64,000 nt of DNA from positions 6,361,501-6,425,500 of the forward strand of contig NC_091933.1 of the NCBI RefSeq assembly GCF_041260155.1, written 5' to 3'. The position numbers were made by a program, and so were the translations under genes. The notes beneath the pieces were generated by a model. That model was not told where the DNA came from, did not search any database, and saw only the letters and a program-made list of their open reading frames with translations. Within the stretch, counting starts at the first letter, position 1. Each line of letters begins with the position of its first letter. Positions 51,317-63,800 of the stretch are shown here, piece after piece. The stretch is from Ptychodera flava (lineage: Eukaryota; Hemichordata; Enteropneusta; Ptychoderidae).

Positions 51317-53608
51317 ATGTTTGCTGTTCCGTTTGCTTTCTCTCAAGGGAGGCGAGTCCTTGATCTTCAATCTAAACAATCAGAGACGATGGAGGGCAAG
51401 ATTGCTGCAGAAAAACGCTTCACACAAGGACGCGCAAGTGAGGCGGACTTACTGATGCAGATGAGGGAAGCAATCGGTTTTGCCTCGTTGCTAAGCAACC
51501 CTATGATGAGGATCGACCCCATATCTAAAGAAGCAGTCGTAGCGATACAGAATTACGTCAGCATGCATGGTCTCACTTTGAGTGCATTTGAAACCAGCAA
51601 TGTCGTTCCGAAGGAACCGAATAAGCTGACTGGTCGGTTGGCTGATGTATTCACGTTTGTTCTGAAACCGTGCTTTGATAATCTGAACCGTGTTGACGGG
51701 TATGTGTGGACAGGAAGTACCAGCGAGGGGTTCGCCATCACAGACCACAGTGCACGCTCTGAGCGGTACTTGAACGACGAGATGGATTTGATGATACCTG
51801 TTGCCATGGTTACTGAAGCTTTGCATGGCACGCTTGACGAGAAAGTAACTGATGACGTGAGCAAGGTAGTCGCTGGACTCAGCGGTAATGATGGCGATGG
51901 AGGCAGAGGTGATCTCGAACATCAAAACACGTGTTCAGAATTGCTTGTCAGCGAGCTTGAACGAGTTGGTCTTTCTGAAGGCACGAAAGACGATCCGCCG
52001 CTACAGTGGGTCAAAACTTCCCTGCCAGGCTACGTACACATTCAGATACGAAAAACCAAGGAGCAAAACTTTACTGAAAAATTCATCAATGGTCTGTGTA
52101 TCACCATCACGCCTGACGGAGACACTGAGAATAAAATTTACTATCTCTCCAGATCAAAACTACTGAAGGTCCAGGAAGATTACGTACGTTCACGTATACC
52201 AGCTGTTCAAGTAGAAATTGACACAAACTACGAGCAACATGGAGGATTTCGCGGTAGAGTAGAACTCTTACAACAAGGACCAGTTCAAACCTTGAGTGTC
52301 TTCTATACGACAAAATCATTACAGGGTATGATAGCGATTTGTTTATTTCGTTTTTCAGACTACCTTGTTTGGAATAAATCATTTTAATTTTCTTGGTCAC
52401 TATGGGTTTTGATATCAATGAGAACGTGATTTAAAACTGAACAATGAGGCCTCGATTATTACTTATCTCAGTTTTTTTGTTGGTCTAATGTAAGATTTAA
52501 AGCTGTAGCCTTAATGTTTGACCATAATAGAATGCTTTTATACTGTATTGAGCACTGTTCTCTCTGTACGATAATAGGGTACCATGAATACAAGAAAGTT
52601 AACATACATATGAAATAAATGTAATGATTTGCCTGTATCAAGACTTTGAAATAGCCAATTTTATTGTTCTATTATTTTCAGCGGGCTTAAGTTCAACAAC
52701 AGCAGAGTTTGAACAAACTGTTGATGGTGCCCTGGCCCTGGTCTGCAAAGAATGGCCGTCCATATCTATGAAGTGGGAAACACGTGATCGCAAATGGCCA
52801 ACCGATGATGTCGTCCGCACAATTATGGAGGCAGGCTGCCACATTGTTCCGAAATCATATCCAGGGGAAGGCGGTGATGATTGTCTGCAGTGGAGACTCT
52901 CTTTCTCCCTGGCCGAAAGAACTCTGGCTCACACGTTCACAGAGAAACAGAGGATGTTCTACCTCGTTGTGAAGAAGCTATGGCGGACTTTCCTGAAGGT
53001 AGCATTACAAGTTTATTTTGTATGCAACTTCAATGGAAAACTTGTAACACAAAATGTTCCATTTAACGTAGGCTTTCAGCGTTGAACAACGAAGGCAAAG
53101 AAAAGTCTCAAAAGTAAATGATTGTTAATGGTTTTAATATTGATAGTTATTACCAAGCAAAATGTCTAGTTGTGTCACTTGGGATTAAATCATTCTACCG
53201 TGGGAGGTAATGATTTTGTCTCATTGTATAAAGCGATATCGTTAAACGCAACTTATGCAAGTTGTAGTTCAAGTACTTCGACCATGTGTTCTCTTCCAGG
53301 AACCAAAGGTACTCTCCTCTTACCACATGAAGACGACCATGTTCTGGGTTAGCGAACGAACACCCACTGACCAATGGGAGGAGTCCAACCTTGGAGACCG
53401 ATACATGGATTATTTCGATCGACTGATACGGTTTTTGGAGCAAGGAAACGTGCCGAATTTCTTCCTGCCTGAAAACAATATGCTGAGTCACATTTCGAAG
53501 AGCGAGATTGAAGAATCGCTCAAGAAAGTCAGAGATGTCCGCAGAAAGCCGCTGTTTTACATGAAAGATCTGTGTGTACCTACAAGCATGTTTAATGTGC
53601 GACATTAG
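51317..53608 (+). CDS. Mab-21/cGAS-like nucleotidyltransferase (cGLR candidate)
   Basis: Exons 51317-52325, 52682-52998 and 53300-53608 join in phase to give 544 residues. The nucleotidyltransferase core shows WTGSTSEGF (G133, S134), then DEMDLMIPV with acidic residues E155 and D157, then TVDGALAL with D351. These match cGAS GS, E225, D227 and D319, so the metal-binding triad looks complete. The helical half has the Mab-21 signatures EAGCHIVPKS, WRLSFSLAERTLAH, EKQRMFYLVVKKLWR, SYHMKTTMFWVSE and GNVPNFFLPENNML. In animals this family makes cyclic or linear nucleotide second messengers after sensing nucleic acid and signals through STING, while some members are inactive developmental proteins. 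The intact triad favours an enzyme; the trigger and product cannot be read. M1 may not be the real start: a pyrimidine-rich TGCTTTCTCTCAAG precedes codon 11 and could be an acceptor, and M25 is an alternative. The gene follows the ARM-like/NHR gene on the same strand. Confidence 0.85.
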
Positions 53609-53803
53609 TTTAAAATTGCAAAATAGCGGGTCGTGGTGATATTCTGAATTATTTCTCGTGGCGAGAAAAAACCTTATCTCTAATTTCGCTTGTGTGCGTT
53701 CAGAATTGTCTCATGCTTAATATTAATTACATGAAAATCTGTTTTGTTGCAGCATTTAGATTCATGCGTTGTAAGGGATTCAAAATCTTTAAAGTGCCTC
53801 TTA

Positions 53804-54117
53804 AATTGTCTCTTTGTAAGTGTCTATTGTAAAGTCAATAATATGCGAACAACTGTACAAGGTAGAAGGGATTCCAAATCTTGAAAGTATTGTATGTAAT
53901 GCAATTAACCATGAATCAACTTTATAATATCTGCCAAATCAATGAGATGTAACGTTTCATCTTGTACATAGGTATTCAGACACGGTATCGAAGTACTTGA
54001 GTATTCTAGTGCTCATATGTGAAATATATCTGGTCACTTCATTGATACTATCTTCCATTTTTTAAAGTGTCTCTTTGTAACTGTCTCTTGTAAATTCAAT
54101 AATATGCGAACAACTGT
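53804..54117 (+). repeat. Diverged direct repeat pair past the cGLR stop
   Basis: 53804-53857 and 54064-54117 share TGTCTCTTTGTAA and CAATAATATGCGAACAACTG in the same order, 260 bases apart. This is a small local duplication, probably in the 3' UTR or just beyond. Confidence 0.7.
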
Positions 54118-54274
54118 AGAAGTTGTGTAACACCAATGATCTCTGTAGCATACAGAACCTGTGCAAACATTGCTGTAACTGTACTCGTATAGAGTTTGAG
54201 AAACCTTTTCATCACAAAACTTCATCACAGTGCTTAATTTCAGTTTTGTAAAAATACAAGTTTGACACTGTGAT

Positions 54275-54304
54275 CATGGAGCTAGATGCATTTCTAGCTC
54301 CATG
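54275..54304. other. Perfect 12-bp hairpin
   Basis: CATGGAGCTAGA and TCTAGCTCCATG flank a six-base loop TGCATT. Possibly an RNA structure in the cGLR 3' UTR, or chance. It is too short for a typical microRNA precursor. Confidence 0.5.
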
Positions 54305-55499
54305 CTATGATGTACAAGAACATCATGGCCATATTTTTTTAAAACAACTCTCAAGATGGGTGGGGCAAATTGAAGTGAACAAACAAAAAATACATCATTA
54401 TTTAGCAAACTAACATCTCAACCTACTGTCCCGCGCCCTTGTTGCTCTTTTGTTTTCAATGTTTTCACATTTTTCACACCGACTAGTGTGCCCTCTTGTT
54501 TACATCCTGTCCATTCACCTAAAGAGCCCGTTCTCAAGTAATTTCTCATACTCCTATAGAGAACCTCACTATATACAGTGCTCTTTCCTGAACCGTCTGA
54601 GCTGGGTTAGTCCACCTTTTCCCGTTTTCTACATTTTATGTATCCATTTACAGTATTGATTTTCCAGTCAATTATCAATCAGTCTTGTGTTTGCTTTCTC
54701 TATCAATCTATTTTACTTTTTTCATACAAAGTCTTTTTACCGCTGAGTTGTTCCACTCCTTGATTTGTATGCCTCTGTGCTTATTCACCAACGGGACGTC
54801 TGCGTTTCTGTATTTTAATTCATTACTTTTAACTGTATTAGATAATATTATTCACTGTTTCTTGGTTTTACTCATTTTTGTAGTTTTTGCGATTGCATAT
54901 GGTTTTATGTGGGGCATTTAGTGTAGAGATATAGGTCGCCGATAATTACCAGTGACGCTGAAAGAAACTCACAGTTTTTAATCAACACAATTATAGGTTA
55001 ACTACATTTCAACCAATGACATTACAGAGAAGCACGCTGCATTAATGTGCGTGGTCATTAAAGGGATAGACAAAGCATGATAGGAAATCTGGTACATGTA
55101 GTAATCAGAATTTACCTTCAGAATTATAACAAAGTAATAGTCGCGCCAGCGGCTTACTGACTAAGCATGCGCTTATTCATAATATACTATGCGAGTAACC
55201 GGAAGTGTACCCTTCTTTCACGGGCGCCGCCATGTTTTTTTTTTTTGAGTACTCGTAAATAAACAAAAACGAAACAAATTACTATTATTTAACATGCCTT
55301 TTATAAAATATACCTCTTTTATTAGCCAGTAAACGTTATTATGCACATTGTCGCTGATACAAAATATCGTTAATATATATAAAGCCCGGGGGGGTAACTC
55401 CATAGCTAATAGTACGGGGGGGCTCCGCACGAACATGGAAACCCAAACTGTTGTGATACCAGTTTTGAGCAAAAAAACCTACCCTTTCTGATACCTAGT

Positions 55500-55618
55500 T
55501 GTGGAAACGCAGCTATCTCTTGGCGGGGTAGCGTGAGTTGCTATGTGAGTGGCGGGGTTGACCTTTGACCCGCATAGCAACTCACGCCACCCCGCCAACA
55601 GATAGCTGCGTTTCCACA
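55500..55618. mobile_element. 119-bp hairpin MITE nested in the left arm
   Basis: TGTGGAAACGCAGCTATCT at the left and AGATAGCTGCGTTTCCACA at the right continue through TGGCGGGGT and AGCAACTCACG blocks to a near-complete palindrome. The right arm of the host transposon lacks it, so it was gained after the arms formed or lost from one arm. Confidence 0.65.
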
Positions 55619-55648
55619 GCTATCTGATACGGTGGACGAAAACGACAA

Positions 55649-55750
55649 TCGCCGCGCTGTGTTAAAAAAATGACCGCGCTGTGTTAAAAAAAGCGCTGCG
55701 CTGTGTTAAAAGCGCTGCGCTGTGTTAGAAAAATGTCCGCGCTCTGTAAA
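55649..55750 (-). repeat. Subterminal array, left arm
   Basis: Five to six copies of a roughly 20-bp unit built on CCGCGCTGTGTTAAAAAAA, the reverse complement of the right-arm array. Confidence 0.85.
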
Positions 55751-57852
55751 TATATGTATTGTACTTCAGAGGTAAAAGGGGGAGGAACTTTTTCCATTCA
55801 AAAACTTCTACTGAAAGCGGCAGTCTTAAATCCCTGGTTGTTGCATTGGTGGTTGTTGACATTGTCTGATTATGTGAATGTCGTGCATTCTCCTTTGCAT
55901 TCATCAATTTGCTCAGAGATAAAGTTGATAAAAAACCTGCATATAAAACAGCAAATTTCTTGAGACGCGAGGAAACCAAAGTGCTAACTGCAAGCAATCC
56001 GAAGTGATTTTTCTGCAAATTGTTAAGGCTGAGCTATTCTCAAATCAACACACTGTGTGACATTGACCTGCATGTTGAAGCATCTACACATGAACATCTC
56101 ACTTGTGAAACTCGCGCAAAATCTCCACTGGCCAAGCATGCCAGCAATTTTAAAAAATCACTGGCCCTAAACCGCTCTCAGGGGGCCTAGAACATTTTAT
56201 TAAAAAAATAGAAAACACACCACTTCAACATCCTAACATCAAACTTTTTTGTGCCTTTTAAGTTATTGAAAGGAAAGCAAATGATGATGAAAAGTTTGGG
56301 CAACTGATCTCAGTGCCAAAAACATATGAAATCAGTGAAAGGTTAAACACAAACACATAAACGTTTGTATTTCTTAAAACAGCTTTCACAACAAATATTT
56401 CTAACATTGAGAAAATGAGCACAAGCTCGGCTTGAATTTGAAATATGTCCCAATATGAAAAAGGTAAGCGTCCAGAACTCCGATCAGGGATGGATAATGT
56501 TTGGCACTAAACACAGGATCACACGCAAATCCAGTCACAATAGTTGACTCTTTCAAAAATGATTCTGGCTTCTCTCCTCTTTGAGGGAAGATGACTATCA
56601 TCAAATCCAAGAAAGGGAATACAAAAAATATGGGCAAGTGATGAAGAGAAAAATACTGAAGTGTCGAAACTCGCGTTAAAAGATGAATCACAAAAATTTA
56701 ATCTTTACAGGCGACCAAGGCAAATGGCCATCAAGTTCAAATTACAATGAAGGTGCAATTTTGCACATTGTTTAAATATCGGACATTTACTTTCTAGTTT
56801 CGAAGTTTAGCAGTTTAAACACTGTCGATTCACCGGTGTCTCGCAATGTATTCCACACGAAATAAATGCAATGATCCTTTTATTCACCATATCGTAATAT
56901 TAAACAAACTTGGTAGAGCCGATGTGTGGAGTTGCCCTCATTTTTCCTTATATCCAACTCTTATTTTTATATTACGATACCATACTTGTCAGATTGCGGG
57001 TAAATATTTGATGTAAATCTGGGATTTCACTATACCTTACAGATCTGGCCTGCTGTCTGGCCGAGTCCGATTTCCGTAGTCCGACTCTAACTTAAATTAT
57101 ACGAGCCTGCACGATTTGTCTAAAACTGTGGGTAAATATCCTATATTGGCGATTTCACCAACTCACATATAATATATGACCAAACAATTCTAATGTCGAT
57201 ATTGTGTTGTCTAGTAGCTAAATGTCCGATGTCATATAAAAGTGCAATGTTGCGGTGTCCTGGAAATCCATTTTACCTCGACATATGCTAAACAACTCTT
57301 TTATGGCCACAAGGAGGTCACGAACCGAAAGCAAATGGGGAGCGTATTGAATAGCCACTACTCTCGCGAGAAAAGGTGGGGTAAGGTCTTTCGCCTGGAT
57401 GCAGTACCGATCAGTCTGTTCACTTTTTATTTGCGAATTTCACGTTTTGCAAACCTCTTGAAAGAATAAATTTCGTATCGCTGAATAATTAGGACACCCT
57501 GGTCTGTTACAGCCCAAACTTTGGTAAAGAATATCTGACATACCGTTACAATAAGGAAGAGTATGAACGAATACCATCTCATTTTAAAGAGAGGTAGAAT
57601 ATATCGCGTCTCAAGAAATTTGCTGTTTCATATGAACTTGTTAAAGGTGCAGATTTTTTATCAACTTTATCTCTGAGCAAATTGAAGAATGCAAAAGAGA
57701 ATGCACAACATTCACATAATCAGACAATGTCAACTACCACAATGCAACAACCAGGGATTTAAGACTGCCCCTTTTAGTGGAAGTTTTGAATGGAAAAAGT
57801 CCCTCCCCCTTCTTCCTGAAGTACAATACATATGTTTATAGAGATTTTTCTA

Positions 57853-58013
57853 ACACAGCGCGGCGATTTTTACACAGCGCGGACATTTTTTTAACACAGC
57901 GCGGCGATTTTAACACAGCGCGGCGCTGATTTTTAACACAGCGCGGACATTTTTTTAACAGAGCGCGGCGCTTTTAACACAGCGCGGCGCTTTTTTAACA
58001 CAGCGCGGCGATT
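57853..58013 (+). repeat. Subterminal array, right arm
   Basis: Seven to eight copies of a unit TTAACACAGCGCGGCGATTT with C/G-type variants (GCGGACA, GCGGCGCT). Arrays of short motifs near the ends are where transposases of hAT-like elements commonly bind. Confidence 0.85.
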
Positions 58014-58344
58014 GTCGTTTTCGTCCACCGTAATCTGATACCATACAATACCATACGTATACAGATACGACTCACTCGCCTTGCGTACCAGGGGTACCAA
58101 CAGTCAAACCGACAGATCGGAAATATTGATGGTAGATCTGGGATGTAGATACATGGGTTTCCAGTGTTGACAGCATGATTTTTTAACAAATGTCAGTTTG
58201 TGTTTAAAACCGGACCCTTTCTCATACCAACACCTCGTGAAAAGTATACCCTTTCTGATACCAAACAGTGCAAAAAAACGACCCCTTTCGCGCGGACCCT
58301 CCCCGTATAGCCATCTATGGGAGTTATCCCCCCGGGATATAAAG

Positions 58345-59881
58345 GGAGAAAACTGTCGTGCATATGAACGGGAGCATACGCAAAGAATGCTGGGATTGAA
58401 TTATAGAAGAGCGCCCCCTGTGTCAATAATTAGATTCAAAAATTGCCAGTTTTTAGACGGAACGCTATAGTTTTCAGCTTGCAAGTGGAAGGTGGGCAGT
58501 GCGGTTACCATTGCAATGATAATGATTGCATAATACGTCCCTTGTTTATCGCAATAGGCTGTTATCATTGTAAAAATTGCCAATTTTTGTCCAAAATTTT
58601 ACACGCTACAGAAAATCTATACCTGCCCTGCTGCAGGGTTTGACGTCGTGTACGTACGTGAACTGCTTTCATCATAGGGAAACTGGGCATACCGGTAGTT
58701 GTCATATAAACGTTTATGAAGTAACAATTACAGTTTATCATGAATCAATACAAATAACATTGCCAATCTTTAATAACCCTGGCGCGACACCAAGGGCTGA
58801 GCCCTATATAATATTATGAATAAATTCAAGTACGAAGCAAATAGTTGTTAAAACGTTTAAATGTTAACACAGTCCGCACAAATAAATCATAGTAGATGCA
58901 CAGTGATAAGTGTCCAAAAATATGTATTTTCGGAGAAAGTTCAGCCATCGCCTGCATATAGATTCTCATGACCATACTTCAAACTGCAGAAAGGTCTCAG
59001 TCGAGCAAAGTTTGTAGGTCATGTGCATAAGTGTTTGTAGAATTATATCAGCTGTTATAATTATAAAAAAATCCCTGAATTTCCGAAACAACGATACACA
59101 TGATAAACAACTGATAAACCTGTGTCTAAAAATGTAATACAATACTACAAATATAATACAGACGGGAAGTTTTCCACACCTTGTCCCTATTAAAGTTACT
59201 TAAACGTCAATATAGAGTTTTCCTAGTCACCCTCGTTCTCGTAAGCAATAGCACCAAATAGGCAACCTACCACAGCAGTCGTTGCTCACCGAGTAGTGCG
59301 TCTCAAGTCTTGGTTAGTTACAGTTCCTTCCTCTTCATCAGCTGGACTATGCATCTGGTTAATCACAGGATCAGCTTCTTCTGGTTAAACTCTACTGCCA
59401 ATCCTTGTTGCATCATTTGTCCTGCAGACGTCCAGATCACACACTAACTGGAGTGGCCAATCAACAACATAGCCACTGCCTATATGGATCTTCTATCCTC
59501 TTGTGCCGCATTTTCTATGACTCATTTGAGGAAACATTACGATTGGGCAAGAAATAATTTCATGTTTAACATTCAAATTGAGTTGTGAGACAAAACTGAT
59601 CAAGATTGGGAGTCATATAAAACGATGCTATTAATTTTAAGGTCGACTACAGCAATGCGATTGAAGGAAAAGTGTTTACTGTTGAGTCGAGGAACAAGTT
59701 AATATTGATTGAAATATTACTTTGTGAGAGAAAATCAACATATGGGTTTCTTGGCTTAAGAGTTTTTCTATATTTTGAAAATTGTGGAGAGATTCTGTCG
59801 TTGGATATGATGCTTTGAGCATAACACAGGCGCCGAGTTTAAAATTCACAGAGTAACTTGACCTTTTTATAGTCATATATA
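58345..59881. other. Intergenic, no gene seen
   Basis: Short open frames without domains. Two copies of AAAAATTGCCA(G/A)TTTTT lie about 135 bases apart at 58438 and 58573, too little to define an element. Confidence 0.5.
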
Positions 59882-60815
59882 GCATGACGGACACAGAACT
59901 TCAACAGCTCAGAGGGATATACTATGACCAAGAAATTGGTTTGGAAAGTATTGAAAGCCTGTATCGGCAATCGAAGATTGACTCAAAGTGACACGTCACA
60001 AGGTAAATGTAGACTGACATATACATTACACAGGCCTACTCGATGTAGTACAATCTGTTGTAAAGTTTTCGTAACAAAGATGGATTAATAGCAAGCACAC
60101 TTAGTAGAGTTGCAGACCTTCGCAAGAGACAACGGAGGAGTCAAATATCTACTAACATCGATTGACATCCCAAGTAAATGTGCCTGGGTCGTGCCTATCA
60201 AGTCAAAAACTGGAGACGACACTATCCAGGCATTAAATAGTATTCTGCAGTCCCGCCGCCCAGAAAAATTTCAGACAGACGAAGGGCACAAATTTACATA
60301 CATTCACATACGCAAAAGAACATTCGTTGATTTCATATGTACAGTCAGAGGAAGGCCACCTTCGCTGAAAAAAAAACAGTACAACAGCGCTGTACACCGT
60401 GCCATGAAATTGAATCCACAAGATATGATGCTCCCAAACGACCACCTCGCTTTTCAAACCCTCTACGGACACAAACTCGTGAGTTCAGCATAGGTGAAAC
60501 AGTGCGAATATGGACGTTCAAGGGCAAAAGGTACTTGCAAAACTGGACTGAAGAGATATTCGTGATCACCAGTATTGTCTAAGCAGTGTCGCCAGTACAT
60601 GCTGAAAGACTTGCAGGATGAAGAAATCTTATTTGTTCACGTTCTATGAAGATGAATACAAAGTGTGAAATCGGACCTGATGCAGGTTATCGAGTCGACA
60701 AAATACTTAAGACTGAGAAAGTGGGGAAATAGTAATATTACTTGATTAAACGGAAAGGTTATCCCGGTAGTGGTTTCAAGTCATGGGAACTTAAGCAAAT
60801 TGTCATAGCACCGGC
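59882..60815 (+). mobile_element. Polinton-type integrase fossil
   Basis: The remains start with MTDTELQQLRGIYYDQEIG, followed by the retroviral-type integrase core (QTFARDNGGVKYLLTSID, then CAWVVPIKSKTGDD and EKFQTDEGH). They end with a chromodomain-like tail (GYRVDKILKTEKV, then LIKRKGYPGSGFKSWE). This order is that of the integrases carried by Polinton/Maverick elements and their relatives. No other Polinton gene or terminal repeat was found nearby. The copy is broken in several places and looks old. Confidence 0.7.
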
Positions 60816-63800
60816 GTAAGTGTCCCTGAATTTCCCACAAAGTTCTTACAAAGTATCTACGAAGTTCCTACGTAAGTTTTTTTCAAGTCATTCAAGGACT
60901 TACGTATCTCCGATGCGATCTGATAAGGGTAATTCATCAGGATGCCTTTCCATTCCTGTGGAACTATCTGAAAGTTCCTTCACATATTCACTTCGATTAT
61001 GCAATATAAACCAAGGAGCTATTTCACTGAAAAATTCCACCCTTTTCACTCCAAAATATTTCTATCAACTCAAAAAGATAAAGTTTATCCAAAACTGTAG
61101 GCATCCCCATAATGAGAGTCCAAATTCCAAAATCGGAACCTCATACTCGGTCCTCGGCAGTTCCCTTTCCAGCAAGGTTCCCGATTGTAGATGATAAAAT
61201 GCACAGCTTCAGACTTTTAAACCTTATGTTTTATTTTGACAAGGTTCAACCCCAGTGACAAAATATTGAAGTGTTTAATACAGCGCAAACTGCATCCAGA
61301 ACGTTTAACAAGTTTGTAAATATTTTTGAGCCATGTGGGCCTCTGTATCTTGAATTTATGATGGACATAACTTGTACTCGGCGTCCACGAAATCTCGAAA
61401 GCGAATGCTTCCGGCTCATCAAAAGAGCCACATGTATTTCTGCTAATCGTAGGCCTCCTAATAGCACAATCATGTTCATATGTAAAAGGTTCGATAGACT
61501 TAAGACGTGGAATCTTATTATCATGACAAACCTGATGCAGGGCAGTTACTGTATTTCTCACTAACTTCACTACAGCGGCAACCACAATAGCCTACAGATA
61601 TTATCAAAGATGCATCCAATCCTGATAATTCTTTATCTAGCATTTCTGCCTGGTTCACGTCGACGTGCTTCGATCTAAATATGGTCAGCAAGTCAAATAT
61701 TGAGTCAAAGACCATATCATCTTGTATTTTGTTTTCATTAAAGTCCCCACAACTGCAGTTTTCCGTAAATACTACGAATATCTTACGAGCCTTGTCTATC
61801 TTAGATCTTATATAAGAGTCTTCTTAAATCTTAAATCGAAATTTAATGACAAAAAATGTTTTTCCCCTTAGGTATATTCCACTACTATCACCATGCGCTT
61901 CAAAACCGTTGATCATTCGGATGGTTACATTGAATAGCAAGTGCTGCATATCGGCGCGGCTATTAGCTTATGGGACAAATTAATATGACACTGAACACCG
62001 GCAAGGGAATTATCGTTTCATCCGCGGTCTTTGCTGCTATTCAGATAGTGCCAGTCCTGACCGCTTTAACTCCAATTCCTGAAGAAGTCATAAAAATCGA
62101 TGTAGTACAAAGGAGGACAGGGGTGGCGATAAAAAAAGAGAATGGTATAAGCACCTATTTATTTTCATTTTATTTTATTCGTAGTAGGAGCAATGAGCTT
62201 TCACCAGTTACAGCCCCCATAAGAATAACAGTCTACAAAACAAAACATTGCAAACAAAACAAGACAAAACACAAAACAAAACAAGAACAGTGTTATTTTA
62301 ATTTATGTTTTTGTAGTCCTTAATGAATATGAACTCCATTCTGTTGTTATAAGATAACATATTTAACGTAGTAAATCATTTAAAGTATCACAATGAGAAC
62401 ATTATATTATTTTTGTCACAGTTCTTTTTCCTTTTTTGTCTTGTAACATTCACATCCCCTTTTCACGTAGTGTCCAGAGAATCAAATTCTTGAATTCGAC
62501 GTGACCGCTGATGTAAATACACAGAACGAACTGAAAGTTATACAAGATATCAATGTAATTCGTCATTTATTATGCATATTGAGAGAAAATATATTCAAAA
62601 TGACGTGTTCTCTGTATAATATCATTCAGTTATAAGTAACTATAAAAGTAGGGTTCTTCTCTGATCTTTTCGTTATTTCAATTTATTCTAGTTGATAAGT
62701 CACAGGAGCTGTCCTTAGCCTGGAGAATACATATATTGTAATGATTCCTTGCTTTACTGTTTAGCTTCAGAACAGCACCACTGAAAATACAAATGCATGA
62801 AGAATTAAGTTCGCTGGCAATAAAAGGAGTACTCAAAGTAATATGCCGACCACTAGTTAAATTCATTACGCACTTTTGTTTGACGTAATATCTGCCGCAA
62901 CAATTTACTCTCATTAAGATGTTATTGTGTTTTGTTTATTGGCTATTTCGGTATGTTCTTTGTCAAATATGTCTGGACAAGACGAAGGAATACACAAAAC
63001 CAGAAGTCTTGCAAATATCTTACTTTGGTGTTGTCCGTTTGATCTCTTCATCTATGAAATACATAGAGTTCAGAAGGGAACCCATTCCAAAACACAAACT
63101 TGTTATGACATTAAATCAGTATGACAGATGACTATGCGGTTAATTGTATAGAGTTTTCGCTGGAATGATAACTTAGGTGTAAAAAGAACGTAGATTGTGA
63201 AAACACATTTTGATGTTCTTGGACAAAGGCATGTCATAGAGGTAAAGTTGCAAATTCACAACCATTAATTTGTCTTTATGAAATAGTATACTTGAATTGA
63301 AACCCTGAGGCTGAAAATTTATGGAGAACTAATATATAATGGCTTATAAAAGTTTTGAAAGATACGAATTTTGAACCGACTACTGAGGCTACTGTCAAGC
63401 ACGATAACATTTAAAATCATAGTATGGAAAAATCTCATGAATGTGAAAGCATTCTGAAAACTTCTTCGTGTAAAGGCAAATTAGAAAAGTATGTGGCTCA
63501 ATAATAGGATCATAACTTAGGTTCTATCACAATTTAAAACTGCCTCAATAAATGGTACTAAGCTTATGAGGTTAACGGGAAATAGCGACCACCTTTGGTT
63601 TCAGTCGCGCTCCGCGCCTCGGACTTTTACATGACTGAGACCCCAAAACTGGCCACCATTTCCCTTTAACCTCCAAGCACTCGTACTAAAACGAATTTGT
63701 ACTGCCAATTTGGCGAGTTTTGGACGACAGTTTCCAACAAACTGTCTTTCTCGATAAGGCTTCACGTCTTACAGAAGTTACGTAACCCTTGTTATCACGA

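Larger units (their letters stand above)
53609..55376. other. Downstream of the cGLR gene, no gene seen
   Basis: Contains a 55-bp direct duplication (53.80-53.86 and 54.06-54.12 kb) and a perfect 12-bp hairpin at 54275-54304, listed separately. No further exon recognised. Confidence 0.5.
55385..58336. mobile_element. 3-kb transposon with long inverted arms and 8-bp TSD
   Basis: Termini CCCGGGGGGGTAACTCC (left) and CCCGGGGGGATAACTCCC (right, reverse complement) are flanked by ATATAAAG at 55377-55384 and 58337-58344, an exact 8-bp duplication. The inverted arms are very long, to about 55974 on the left and back to about 57605 on the right. They share the ACCCTTTCTGATACC termini, the GCGCGG arrays, and the blocks around GCAGTCTTAAATCCCTGG and CTCAAGAAATTTGCTG. 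The central 1.6 kb has no recognisable transposase, so the element is non-autonomous. The 8-bp duplication and subterminal repeats favour hAT, but foldback classes with similar duplications cannot be excluded. Confidence 0.8.

Noticed and set aside
60820-61194. 124-residue open frame after the integrase fossil
   Set aside because: No recognisable domain, and not continuous with the integrase tail.
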